From Phallus indusiatus (Eukaryota > Basidiomycota > Agaricomycetes > Phallales > Phallaceae), in assembly GCA_027605045.1 (NCBI GenBank), contig JAQFWX010000040.1, positions 310,001-374,000 of the forward strand: a DNA stretch of 64,000 nt, in the 5' to 3' direction. Positions 24,707-36,580 of the stretch are shown piece by piece. The stretch's first letter is position 1. The number at the start of each line of letters is the position of its first letter. Both the position numbers and the translations under genes were made by a program. The notes under the pieces are model-generated. The model did no database searches. It was not told the DNA's origin and saw nothing but the letters and a program-made list of their open reading frames with translations.

Positions 24707-24717
24707 AGAACAAGCTT
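24707..24717 (+). promoter_or_regulatory. Putative self-primer binding site of element 1
   Basis: AGAACAAGCTT, two bases after the LTR, is the exact reverse complement of AAGCTTGTTCT at 24599-24609 inside the LTR. No tRNA-type TGG start is present. Eleven nucleotides is the length of the Tf1 self-primer. Confidence 0.75.
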
Positions 24718-24868
24718 CTACTCGCAGACTGGCCGTTTTTATCGACACTCGCTATCGAAAAATCACGCTCGACACCGACTATCGCAGTGTCGTATTTTTC
24801 CCTCGAGTCCCGTCTATAACCGACCCCTCTGCTCCATCTTAAAAACCCCATTTTCCTTTCTCTCTCTC

Positions 24869-26179
24869 ATGGACTCTTCTCCTCCACCCTCTGCACCCCC
24901 ACTCGTCACCCTCAACGATGTGGCGACTATTATTATGCGACAGTTCGCGGAAATGGATGCCCGCCTGGCAAGACAGGAATCCCAGGCCTCACAGATGATT
25001 GAGGTGCTGCAGAGCATCCGAGACGCGGCTAGAGCTGCTCCAACCCAAAACTCCCCTGTGGGCGACGCGACCTCGTCTGGACAACCACCGGCTCCTGAGC
25101 ATCAAGCCAGTTCACGCTCTTCCCGAAATACCCGACCTGCTGTACCTCCTTCGTTCGACGGAGATCGCTCCAAGGGTCGCGCCTTTTGGAACACTGTCGA
25201 GTTTTACATGAGTATATGCAGTCGCGACTTCGAGACTGATGAACTCAAGATCGGCTGGGCGATGTCGTACATGAACGAAGGTCGCGCCCTTACCTTCAGC
25301 GAATCTATGCTGAAAAGGTATCAAAGAGGAGAGAAGCCCTTCGCTGACTGGGATGCCTTCCGGGAAAGATTCAAGGCCGATTTCTTTCCACAATCCGAGC
25401 AAGAAGACGCCATCAACACCCTCTACTCCAACCGCTATGTCCAAGGCAACAGGACTGTAGAGGAATATGTAGACGCCTTCCGCGTACTCATTGAGCACGC
25501 TGGCTTTACGGAAGGACTCGCCATTAACACGTACTTTCGTAATGGTTTAGACCCGGCAATTGCATCTCTGGTAGCGACGATGAAAGACCGACCCGCACTC
25601 CACGACTACGAAGGCTGGATCAGGCAAGCACGCATGTTTGACATGGACAGGCGTGCCAACGAGGCCTTCACCGCTGCCCGCCGCCGACTCGTAGGCTCTG
25701 GGACGACTCAGACAAATCCCGCAGCTGTCCCCATTAATCGACCTCGTCCCAACCCTTTTCCGTCGTATCAGACCCTCCAGATCCAGAGGAGGCCCCCTGC
25801 CCCTTCCTATCAGGCTCCTCCCTATCCACCTCCCAGGCCAGCATCTCAAATCGTGCCCACGTTGCCTCCAAGACCTGCGGCTCCTGCTCCTGCACCACAG
25901 GTTAGGCATGATCCGATGGACGTTGACGCTGCCCGTCGACGTGCTGGCCCAGAATCAACCAGGTGTCGTCGCTGTGGAGCAGCAGGCCATTGGGCTCGCG
26001 AATGCCCTCGTGCGTATGACATCCGATATCTTCAGCCCGAGGAATTAGACGACAGTATCGCGCATCTGCTGGCCCAGAAAGATGCGCTAGAAGCCCAGAC
26101 ACGTGGTGACTCTGCTCTGACAGAGGGAGAGACTGTAGCTGCAGCAGAGGTAGAGGATTTTCAAAACGGCGACGAGTGA
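24869..26179 (+). CDS. gag of gypsy element 1
   Basis: 436 residues, intact. Structural capsid/nucleocapsid protein of the retroelement particle. Central retrotransposon-gag region about residues 95-265 (FWNTVEFYM, DWDAFRERFKADFFP, EEYVDAFRVLIEHAG). Pro-rich stretch about 285-345. One CCHC zinc knuckle CRRCGAAGHWARECP near residue 367. The first in-frame ATG after the LTR is used. The stop TGA overlaps the start of the pol frame (GTGATAG), so pol must be reached by reinitiation or a -1 shift. Confidence 0.9.
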   Translation: MDSSPPPSAPPLVTLNDVATIIMRQFAEMDARLARQESQASQMIEVLQSIRDAARAAPTQNSPVGDATSSGQPPAPEHQASSRSSRNTRPAVPPSFDGDRSKGRAFWNTVEFYMSICSRDFETDELKIGWAMSYMNEGRALTFSESMLKRYQRGEKPFADWDAFRERFKADFFPQSEQEDAINTLYSNRYVQGNRTVEEYVDAFRVLIEHAGFTEGLAINTYFRNGLDPAIASLVATMKDRPALHDYEGWIRQARMFDMDRRANEAFTAARRRLVGSGTTQTNPAAVPINRPRPNPFPSYQTLQIQRRPPAPSYQAPPYPPPRPASQIVPTLPPRPAAPAPAPQVRHDPMDVDAARRRAGPESTRCRRCGAAGHWARECPRAYDIRYLQPEELDDSIAHLLAQKDALEAQTRGDSALTEGETVAAAEVEDFQNGDE

Positions 26180-29100
26180 TAGATGCACCCTCGTTGCCGA
26201 CATCTAATAGATTCGACATTTTGTACATAGACTGCGAACAAAATGACACTTCTGATTCGAATCTAACCACCCCTGCTGCATCCCCTGCTAAACCCGAAGA
26301 ATCGTCTCCACCTGCTACACGCTCTGTTTCAACTCCATGTATGCTGTCGCCTTCTCAACGTCGCGCATTGCCAAGCGAATACCGACTCGCAGCTACTGCT
26401 GGTACGCAGAAGCTAGAGATCCTGGTGGAACTACAGAGTGTTGACACTGGAGCCCTGCTGCACAGCAAGGCCATGCTGGACACTGGAGCTAGCGGTATGT
26501 TCCTCGATCGCGACTTTGTCGAGAAACATCGGCTTCCCTCCGTGCGTCTTGCTAAACCAATTCCCGTGTTCAACGTTGATGGTACGCCCAACCACGCTGG
26601 CTCTATCACCCACGTCATTGACCTGGTTGTTCGATTTCGGGATCATTCCGAACGCACCTTGTTCGCCGTTACCTCGCTCAAGTATCCCGTCCTATTTGGG
26701 CTGCCATGGTTCAAGGCTCACAATCCCGTCATAGACTACACAACTGGTCAAGTGGAGTTCATGCGCTGCAGCCCCAGTTGTCGGTCTTGTGCTCCGCGCT
26801 GGCCAGCGGGTAAGCTCTCTAAGCGCGCGTTCCAACAGATCCGACGCGCACCTTTACCAGAGCTCGACAACACTGAGGCCGATGATCCTGATATACCAGA
26901 CCTGGTTGACGTCGAGTCTGAGATTGAAGAGGGTGATCGACTGTTCGCGATATCAATGCTACCCGACAAGCCCGACACTCACCGCATATATGCCACCGAG
27001 ACCATCTCCCAGCGACTGGCTCAGGCCCACGCCAACAACGCAGACGCACCAGCTCCCAAGGGTTTTCGGGATATCGTGCCAGAGATGTTCCACAACTTTG
27101 CCGACATTTTCTCGAAGGAGTCATTTGATTCGTTGCCGCCGTCGAAGAAGTGGGATCACCCTATAGAACTTGTGCCAGGTTCTGAGCCCAAGTCTTGCAA
27201 GATCTACCCGCTGTCACCTAACGAACAGGCCGAGTTAGATGCGTTTCTGGAAGAGAACCTTGCGTCTGGACGAATCCGGCCCTCCAAGTCGCCCATGGCG
27301 TCCCCAGTGTTCTTCATTAAGAAGAAAGATGGCTCTCTTCGCCTTATTCAGGACTATCGCGCGTTGAATGCCATGACAATCAAGAATCGCTACCCGCTGC
27401 CTCTGATCTCGGAACTCATCAACAAACTGCAAGGTGCCCGGTACTTTACCAAGCTGGACGTGCGCTGGGGTTACAACAACGTACGGATAAAGGAAGGAGA
27501 TGAGTGGAAGGCCGCTTCCGCACCAATCGTGGCCTCTTCGAGCCCTTGGTGATGTTTTTGGTCTCACTAACAGTCCTGCCACCTTCCAGACGATGATGAA
27601 TGAGATCTTTGAAGACATGATCTCGGAAGGTGTCGTTGCCGTCTATATCGACGACATTCTCATTTACACTCGGGATCGGGAACAGCACGACAGGGTGACA
27701 CGACGCGTTCTCGAACGTCTCCGTGAACACAAACTGTATCTCAAGGCAGAGAAGTGCGAGTTCTGCCGGACTAAGATCGAGTACTTGGGTGTTGTCATTT
27801 CCGAGAACACCGTCGAGATGGATCCCGCGAAAGTCTCGGGTGTCAGAGACTGGCCTGTCCCGAAGAACGTCACGGAGGTCCAGTCCTTCCTGGGCTTCGC
27901 CAACTTCTACCGTCGGTTTATCAAGGATTTCGCGCGTATTGCCAATCCCATGTTCGGGTTAACCAAGAAGGATACGTCCTTCGTCTGGTCCGACACTTGT
28001 CAGCACGCTTTTGATACTCTGAAGTCGTCAATCACCTCTGCTCCTATTCTCCTCATCCCCAACCCCGCTAATCCTTACCGGGTTGAAGCAGACAGCTCCG
28101 ACTTTGCAACAGGCGCAGTTCTTTCACAGTTGTCAAGCGAAGACGGTAAATGGCACCCAGTTGCTTTCTTCTCGAAGGCCCTCAGTCCCGTTGAACGCAA
28201 CTACGAGATTCACGACAAGGAGATGCTCGCTATCATACGGTCCTTAGAGGAATGGCGACACTTTCTTGAAGGCGCGTCTCACCCTATCGACATACGGACT
28301 GATCACAAGAATCTCGAGTATTTCATGTCCGCGCGTAACCTCAATCGTCGTCAAGCCAGATGGTCAGTATATCTCTCACGATTCGACTTTACTCTGCAGC
28401 ATATACCGGGTAAGTCGATGGGTAAACCTGATGGCTTATCCCGTCGCCCAGATCATGGCTCGGGAAAGGACGACAATCGTGGCGTCACCTTAATCCGACC
28501 CGAAATGTTTGCAATCAATGCTCTGCAAACATTCCGTCTTAAGGGGGAGGAGGAGGATCTTCTACGCCAGATTCGCAAGGCCAATCGGGAAGGCAAGGTT
28601 GAGGATAGTGTGTCCAAAGCCGTTGCAACACTTCGTGCACTGGGTGGTCGTTCAGCTCACTCGTCGGAATGGTTTGAAGACCAGGACCTCCTCTACTATC
28701 GCGGCAAGGTTTATGTGCCAAATGTGGACGAATTGCGTCGGAAAATCCTTTCCAGACACCACGACACCAAACTCGGTGGTCACCCGGGTCGTTTCAAGAC
28801 TCTTGAGCTCGTTTCGCGCACCTTTTGGTGGCCAGGTGTCTCTAGGTATGTACAACGCTATGTAGAGGCCTGCGACATGTGTCTACGTACGAAACCGTCT
28901 CGTCATGCCCCCTATGGACTTCTCCGACCCACAGAAGTGCCAAGTCGACCTTGGGAACACATCTCAGTCGACTTCATCGTGGAGCTGCCAGAATCCAACG
29001 GTTTCGACGCAATCCTCTCTGTTGTCGACTCTCTCACCAAACGGGTTCATTTCGTGCCGACATTTACGACACTTGACGCGACAGGTCTGGCCCGATTGTA

Positions 29101-30118
29101 CCTCCAGCACGTCTGGAAGCTCCATGGGCTTCCCATGAAGGTGATCTCTGACAGGGGCCCCCAGTTCGCGTCCCGCTTCACGCAGGAGCTTTCTAGGCTC
29201 CTTGGCATACGGCTTGCACCCTCTACTGCATATCATCCTCAAACCGATGGTCAGACAGAACGCGTCAACGCAGAAGTCGAACAGTACCTTCGACTCTTCA
29301 CCTCTGAGCGACAGGATGACTGGGACCAGCTACTGCCCATGGCTGAGTTCGCATACAACAACCATGTGCACTCAGCCACGCGTTCGACACCTTTTGAGCT
29401 CGACACTGGACGACATCCTCGCATGGGATTCGAACCGCAGGTTGCCGACTCGAAGATCGAATCTGTCAACGAGTTCAAGACGCGTATGGAATCGACGATA
29501 GAGGAAGCCAAGGCCGCTATAGCCAGGTCGAAAGACGAGATGGCCAAGTATTACGATCGGAAACACATCCCAGCACCTGAATACAAGGTTGGCGACAAGG
29601 TATACCTCGATTCGAGCGACATCCGCACCACCAGACCTTCCGCCAAATTGTCGCATCGGTACCTAGGCCCATTTCCGATAGTCAACAAGGTCGGATCCCA
29701 TGCATACAGGCTACGTCTACCACTGTCGATGTCAAGACTCCACCCCGTCTTCCATGTCGGGAAGTTACGTCCAAAGGTCGAAGATACGATCCCGGGTCGT
29801 CGTGTTAAGGCTCCACCACCTCCTGAGGTCAGAGACGACGGTGAACACTACGTCGTGGAACGGATTCTGGACAGTCGTGTCTTCCGGAGACGACTCGAGT
29901 ATAAGGTGCGTTGGGAAGGCTATGGTCCCGAGCACGATCAGTGGGAACCCGAGTCGAATATTGCAGCCCCAGATCTCATTAAGGAATTCCACCGCGAACA
30001 TCCGAGTGCGCCACGCTCGATAAATGGCCTTCTTTTCCATCGTCGCCCTCGGTTTGATTTTTCTAAGTTACAAGCGTCATTAGTCGAAGCTACAGGCGTC
30101 GGGACGCCGCCTCGTTGA
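26176..30118 (+). pseudogene. pol of gypsy element 1 (protease, RT, RNase H, integrase, chromodomain), two frameshifts
   Basis: Frame 1 runs from a GTG at 26176 to 27552, frame 3 from about 27500 to 30118. Protease with LDTGAS near 26478. RT from about 27200, with YIDDILIY near 27643. RNase H EADSSDFATGAVL near 28085. Integrase zinc region (H..H..C..C) about 28757-28885, core Asp in VDFIVELP near 28968 and SDRGPQF near 29148, then the GQTERVN region. C-terminal chromodomain VVERILDSRVF...RWEGYGPEHDQWEPE at 29850-29990, which defines a chromovirus. Between about 27513 and 27556 the protein runs in a third frame. Both switches are one-base losses in T runs. Confidence 0.88.
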
Positions 30119-30129
30119 AAGGGGAATGG
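30117..30129 (+). promoter_or_regulatory. Polypurine tract of gypsy element 1
   Basis: GAAAGGGGAATGG directly before the 3' LTR start. Expected primer site for plus-strand DNA synthesis. It overlaps the pol stop codon. Confidence 0.75.
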
Positions 30130-30182
30130 TGTCAGGGTACGCTACCGCGTCCCCTTATTTTCCTTATTTATTATCATCGGTA
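30130..30182 (+). repeat. 3' LTR of gypsy element 1, first 53 bp
   Basis: Identical to 24307-24359. Cut by element 2. The last five bases CGGTA are the target duplication. The LTR resumes at 38652 (after CGGTA at 38647-38651). Confidence 0.92.
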
Positions 30183-30808
30183 TGTCACGCCCGCGTAACA
30201 CCTCGCTTAAACGGAGCTCCGCTCATTCCTTTTCCGTACCTCGCTTATATTCTTTTGTTTCCCCGTTCCGATCCATTTCCTCTTCCGTCCTTGTTATCTT
30301 GTTGTAACCCGTTTCAGGTCTCTATTTAGTTTCATAGCTATTTAAAGATCGAGCTTCCTGTAACTACTTCTCCAGTTCTGATATAGATCTTATTCCGCCC
30401 AATCTCCCACACGTTTCACATCTCGATCCAATCTCATCTAAGATCCCCTGTCGTCGTTGACGACGTCTTCGAGCGTCGTCGGCGACGCTCTGTCTATCTT
30501 CTTCAACAACTACCTCTGACCAACCCCTCCGACCCTCAATCCTACGTCGCAGCCACGCTGCGCACTCCCAGACCTCATCCTCATCTCTCCGACCCTAGAC
30601 CCAGCCTCGAGACATCGCAGCTTCGCAGCTCAGTCTCAATCCTAGCAACCCCGACGTCACTTGTACATCGGAGACCCAGCCCGACCCGAAATTGTTGGTG
30701 ACGCACCGTGAGGGCGCAACTCAAGAGTAAGTTGAAGCCGACCAACATCCGACCTACGTCCGATCCTGTCCGAGCCTCGCTTAGTCATCCCGACCCCGGC
30801 GCGTAACA
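30183..30808 (+). repeat. 5' LTR of gypsy element 2 (626 bp)
   Basis: TATA-like TATTTAA at 30341-30347 and the predicted transcript start at 30374, where AGTTCTGATATA begins. The GTCGTCG...CGACGAC stretch near 30449-30490 can form a hairpin. Confidence 0.9.
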
Positions 30809-30809
30809 G

Positions 30810-30821
30810 TATATCAGAACT
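30810..30821 (+). promoter_or_regulatory. Putative self-primer binding site of element 2
   Basis: TATATCAGAACT, one base after the LTR, is the exact reverse complement of AGTTCTGATATA at 30374-30385. The spacing to the TATA box is the same as in element 1. Confidence 0.75.
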
Positions 30822-30859
30822 GACACTCACGTGCGTTTTCACTCCCGTTCCTGCCCACC

Positions 30860-32700
30860 ATGACCCGAACCGTTACTATCTCTCGGGTGGGTCAACCTTT
30901 TCCCATCCGAACTGATCCCGTATCACCTGCCCCTATTCCCACCACCTCCGCGGACGAACGAGCAATCCGACGTTTGAATCGCGAAGCAAAGAAGGACCAG
31001 ATCAATGGTATCACCAATGACACCACTGAAACCATCTCGACGAGGTTCTTCGATGCTCAAGAACAACGTCAGCATCGTGAGTCCATGATCGCATCTGTCC
31101 GACCCCTTCCCTCTGGCGATGAGATCATTCCCGCGACTCCACAATCTTCCGAGGCCGCGTCGACCCCACGTCCTTCTCGAAAGAAGAAAAGCAAAGGCAA
31201 GGCCCGCGCTAGAACCCCCTCCGAAGACCAGTACGATTCCGAGTCTTCCGAGGACTCTTACAACGGCATCGGTCGTCGTCGCCACCATCACCGCCAACAC
31301 AGATCCGAGCCTGGTGCATCCGGGCAAGCCCCAGAACCACCTCCTAACCCATCTCCGAACCCACCTCCCAGCAGTCACACCCCAGTCGACTCTCCAGGTC
31401 GTGGTCCTAGAAGAAACCCGACTCCTCCCGCTTCCGAACCTCCTCCTCCGCCACCTCCCAGACAACCCCGTTTCCAACCACCCCGTGGACCTCCCAGCGA
31501 CCCTGGTGATGATGATGATGATCCTGATGATGAGTCTAGCGACTCTGAGTCACGTCGTCGTCGTCGCCGACGTGGTCACCGCTCGCGACGCTCAAGACGC
31601 TCTCGTTCCCGTTCCCGATCCCCTTCTGGTGGCTACATCAGAACAAAAGATCTCTCGGCACTGATTAAGGCTATCACCGAGAGTACTGGGGAACTCGGCG
31701 GGGACAAGTCCGGTGTCAAAGCTCGCGATCCCGACACCTATGATGGTTCCAGTGACGAGAAGCTTCGCATTTCGTCTACCAGTGCGACCTTTATTTCATG
31801 GCCCAGCCCAAGAAGTTCAAAGAAGACACTGCCAAGGTGGCTTTCGCCATCTCCTTCCTCCGAGGCAGTGCCATGTCCTACTTCCGAACCTTCGGTGCAT
31901 CTCGCGATGTCATCGTTGCCCACGACTTCCTGCACAACTGGAAGGCCTTCATCACCAAACTCAACAACCTCTTCGGTTCCTTCAACCCCGAAGATGAGGA
32001 TGAAGACGCCATCCATCGCATCGCCTTCCCCAATGATGGTAAGGCCACCGAGTACTTTATCAAGTTCGCCGAGTACCAGAACCGCGTCTCCTTTGACGAT
32101 CGGTCCCTCCGTTACATTGTCCGCCGAGCCATTCCCGAACGCATCCGAGCGGCCATCACCAATCAAGGCCTCCGAGACGACACTTTCGAACAGCTCCGTC
32201 AAGCCGTTCTTAAGGTCGATAGCCAATATTGGTCCAAGAAGAGTCGCGAAGAGAACGAGCGCAAGGAATATCAAGCCTTGCAAGCCAAGTTCAGTAAGTA
32301 CGACAAGAAGAACAACTCGTCCTCTAGTTCGGCGAAGCCATCTGCGACGTCGAACGACTCTGCATCTAAGTCCAACAGCAACAGCAGCAACAACAGCAAC
32401 AGCAACAACAGCAACAACGGCAACAACAAAAACAAGCCGAAGACTTCGACAACCCCGGGACCCAAGCCTGAACACCTAGGACCTGATGGTAAGCTTACAG
32501 CTACCGAGAAGGACCGTCGAGTCAAGGAAGGCTTGTGCCTCATCTGTGCAACCAAGGGACACATGGCCCGAGATTGCCCCGATCCCGCAACAACAACAGC
32601 AGCAGCAGCAACAACAAACCTGCTAAAGCTCGTGCCGCAACTGCTACCGAACCTTTGTCGTCCATTCCCGAGGCGACAATCGAAGAGGTAAAAAACTAGT
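30860..32700 (+). pseudogene. gag of gypsy element 2, with one or two frameshifts
   Basis: The first frame (from 30860) has a low-complexity N-terminal half: Pro-rich, acidic, and an Arg/Ser run about residues 230-260. After a one-base loss in a T run near 31770 the capsid part continues in the frame 31798-32691 (KEDTAKVAFAISFLRGSAM, Asn/Ser-rich linker). It ends with the CCHC knuckle CLICATKGHMARDC near 32537-32578. A further shift after the knuckle may restore a tail ending EEVKN at 32700. Unusually long N-terminal extension compared with element 1. Confidence 0.82.
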
Positions 32701-35700
32701 CTGCGACCCACCAGAAACTCGTCCTGTGGGTCGTAAAGACCTCACAGAACGAGTCCCCGTTTCTCCTGTCTCTGTTTCTTTTGATTCCGATTCTCTTGAC
32801 TATAAAACATTAAAAGCAGTTAAATTTCTTCGTTTCAATTCCGTAGCTCTTTCCGATCCCAAATCTTGTATATTGAACTTAACGTCCGAAATCCTTCCCG
32901 ACCCCTTCCGAGGTCTTGTTGACTCCGGTTCCTCTAATTGTTTCATAGATAGTGACTTTGTTAAGAAAAACGACTTAGTTACCGAACCTATTGACCCGAT
33001 CCCCATTATGCTTATCGATGGTACTGTTAACAATCATGTATCTAGTGTAGCTTCCTTCCCGTCCGCTTCCCCTCTGGAGAAGTACTCCCGATCCCTTTCT
33101 ACGTGACACCCCTGGAATCAACCTGCGCTGTAGTACTTGGGCATGACTGGCTCCTCCGCTACAATCCTTTGATTGACTGGAGATTGAGCAGTGTAACCTT
33201 CCGAGACTCAGTAAAGGGCGAAACCTTCCCGAAGTCGACCTATGTGCGCGCAGCCTCGCTCACGCACACCGTGGACCCTGTCGTCCAACCCTCCCTAGAA
33301 CTGTCACGTCCCGAATATCCCGTACAACCAATTGACATTGGTTTCCTGACTGCGACTTCCTTTATGCGCGCTTGCAAAGTTAAAGGTTCGTCGGCATTTA
33401 AACTCAATTTCCCTAGGTCCCAGCCCGCTGAGCTCCACGCTCGCGCTGCATCTTTGGAATCTCCCGACCCTTCCTCTGTTCCTTCCGAGTACCACGACTT
33501 CGCCGATGTCTTTTCCAAGCAACAGGCCAACTCGTTACCTCCTCATCGACAATACGACCTTCAAATCGTTTTGGAAGAAGGTACCTCACCCCTCTAGGGC
33601 CCATCTACTCACTGTCCCCTAGAGAGCTCGAGGCCCTTCGCGAATTCCTGGATGAAAACATCGCAAGTGGTTTCATCCGACCCTCAACGTCGCCTCATGG
33701 CGCACCCGTCCTTTTCGTCAAGAAAAGGATGGCTCCCTCCGCCTCTGTGTGGATTTCCGTGGTCTCAACAAGATCACGAAGAAGGACCGTTATCCCCTTC
33801 CATTAATCTCCGACCTCTTAGACTCGCCTCGCAAGGCTCGCATCTACTCCAAGATCGACTTGCAACACGCGTTCCATCTTGTTCGCGTTGCAGAAGGTGA
33901 TGAATGGAAAACGGCCTTTAGGACTCGTTATGGCTCGTTCGAGTGGCTAGTGATGCCCTTTGGATTGTCTAACGCCCCCTCAGTATTCCAACGATTTGTC
34001 AACGAGGTCTTCGCCGACCTCTTAGATACTTCTGTTGTAGCTTACATTGACGATCTATTAGTCTACTCTGACAGCCTAGAAGAACATGTCCAACATGTGC
34101 GCGAAGTCTTGCGAAGACTCCGCCACCATAAGCTTTATGCTTCCGCTAAGAAGTGTGTTTGGCACACTGACAAGGTCGAATTCCTCGGCTTTGTCCTCGG
34201 CACAGAAGGGCTCTCGATGGACCCTTCCAAGGTCGAAGTAATCCAGAAGTGGCCTCCCCCTCGTAGGACCAAGGATATTCAGTCCTTCCTCGGGTTTGCC
34301 AACTTCTATCGTCGTTTCATCCATGACTACTCCAAAATAACAGTGCCACTAACACGTTTAACACGTAAAGGTACTGACTGGGATTGGACAGAAGAGTGCC
34401 AGCGAGCTTTCGATGCTCTCAAGGCCGCCTTCACCACCGCACCCGTCCTCACCCATTGGATTCCCGATGCACCCCTTGTCATTGAAACTGACGCTTCGGA
34501 CTACGCCCGCCGCGATCCTTTCCATCTATGTGAATGGTGACCTCCACCCTATCGCCTTTCACTCTAGGACTTTCACTAGTCCCGAACTCAACTACGACGT
34601 CCACGATAAAGAATTATTGGCCATCTTCGAGGCCTTTAAGCGCTGGCGTCACTACCTCGAGGGATCTGCGACCCCTATCGATGTCATCACCGACCATAAG
34701 AATCTCGTCTATTTCTCCTCTACCAAAATGCTAACCCGCCGTCAAGCCCGTTGGTCTGAGTACCTCTCTCAGTTCAACCTCGTCATTCGATTCCGACCTG
34801 GCCGCCAAGGCGCCAAGCCCGATGCTCTAACTCGACGGTGGGACGTCTACGCAAAAGAGGGGAGTAGCGACTATGCCACTGTCAATCCTCACAACTTCCG
34901 ACCCATGTTTTCCCAAGACCAGTTGGCATCGTCCCTTAGAGCAACATACTTACTACCTCTAGCACTCCGAGGAGCCAAGATTATGGACATCGCCCAGCTC
35001 CATGAAGACATTCGCGCAGCCCTCCCTCATGATCCCCTATCCGCTCCCAACCTCGCATCCCCCTCCGACCCTTGGTCCTTGACCGATGGGTTACTCCGTT
35101 TCAAAGGCAAGATTTTCGTTCCCGACCAGAATGACCTTCGCCTACGTGTTTTGCAAGACAAACACGACCATATCCTTGCCGGCCACTTCGGCCAGAACAA
35201 GACGCTCGAGCTAGTACAGCGTGAATACTACTGGCCCGAACTCCGCGACTTCGTTCAAAATTTCGCCAAGACCTGCGACACATGCCTCCGAAACAAGTCC
35301 CAACGTCATAAGCCTTACGGGTTCCTAAAGCAACTCCCCATTCCCGACAAGCCATGGAACTCGATAAGCATGGACTTCATCGAGAAGTTACCCGAGTCTG
35401 ACAGTTTCACTGACATCCTCGTCATCGTAGATCGCCTAACCAAGCAGGTCATCTTCATTCCCACAGTCGACACCATCACCGCCCCGAGCTCGCCAAGCTC
35501 TTCGTCATGCATGTCTTCTCGAAACATGGTGTCCCGAGCCATGTCACCTCCGACCGTGGTTCCGAATTTGTATCGAAGTTCTTCCGCTCCTTAGGCACCG
35601 CCCTCAACATGAAGCTCCACTTCACCTCAGGATATCACCCCGAGGGCGATGGACAAACAGAACGGATGAACCAGACCTTGGAACAGTACCTCCGCGTGTA

Positions 35701-36475
35701 CTGTAACTACCAGCAGGATAACTGGTCCGAACTCTTACCACTCGCAGAGTTCGCGTACAACAACTCCATCTCTGCCACCACCGGAATTACTCCGTTCTTT
35801 GCCAACAAGGGCTACCACCCCAACCTCGAAGTCCACCTAGACCGTATCCTCTCTTCCGAACCAGCCCGAACCTTCGTCACTGACCTCGGAGAACTCCATG
35901 AAGAACTCAAACAGCACATCGCCGATGCACAACGACGCTATCAGCATAGTGCTGACTCGCGACGTTCCGAACCACCAGCATTCAAGATCGGCGACAAAGC
36001 CTACGTCAAATCCAAGTTCATCTCGACAACCCGACCCTCTAAGAAGCTCGCCGAAAGGTTCCTAGGACCTTACGAGATCATTGCCCAACCAGGCTCCCTG
36101 TCGTACACCCTCAAGCTCCCTCCTCACATGCGAGCCATCCACCCCGTGTTCCACGTATCCATGCTCGAACCCCACGTCCCGAACACCATTCCGAACCGAG
36201 TGCAACCTCCCCCACCACCAGTCGAAGTCGACAGCGTGATGGAGTATGAGGTCGCCGAGGTTTTAGATTCCAAATTGGACCGACGTTGCCGTATACAGCT
36301 CCACTACTACGTACGATGGCTAGGCTACGAAGGCACCGATGAAGAGTTTTCCTGGATCAATGCCTCCGACATAGCCAACGCTCCCGATGTTGTGGCAGCG
36401 TTTCACGAAGCTTACCCCGACAAACCTGGCCCTGATCCGAAGTTTTTTAAACCTGTTCCCGAAGTAGATACTTGA
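32620..36475 (+). pseudogene. pol of gypsy element 2 (protease, RT, RNase H, integrase, chromodomain), several frameshifts
   Basis: The pieces run in order over 32620-33060, 33060-33597, 33597-33725, 33725-34510, 34510-35484 and 35484-36475. Protease LVDSGSSNCFID near 32923. RT with [17 protein letters not shown] near 33750 and YIDDLLVY near 34045. RNase H ETDASDYA near 34485. Integrase HDHILAGHFGQNKT...C..C at 35160-35300, MDFIEKLP near 35368 and SDRGSEF near 35548. Chromodomain EYEVAEVLDSK...YYVRWLGYEG at 36240-36420. Each switch is a single missing base in a homopolymer run (C or A). All domains are otherwise well preserved, at odds with old age. Confidence 0.87.
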
Positions 36476-36580
36476 ACATTTTTCCTCTTTTACTCTTTTT
36501 TCCCGAACTTTATCACACCTCGCTCGTAGAACAAGAAACAAAGAAAATTAAAATTCAAAAGAAAGTTATTAGTATAATAA

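Noticed and set aside
30809..30830. tRNA-type primer binding site in element 2
   Set aside because: TATCAGA resembles part of an initiator-Met site, but there is no TGG start. The 12-nt match to the LTR explains it better.
30923..31477. Minus-strand frame of 184 codons over gag of element 2
   Set aside because: Arises from the Pro/Arg-rich low-complexity part of gag; no start context or domain.
31738..32475. Minus-strand frame of 245 codons over gag of element 2
   Set aside because: Shadow of the gag frame; its valine-rich tail comes from the Asn/Ser repeat on the other strand.
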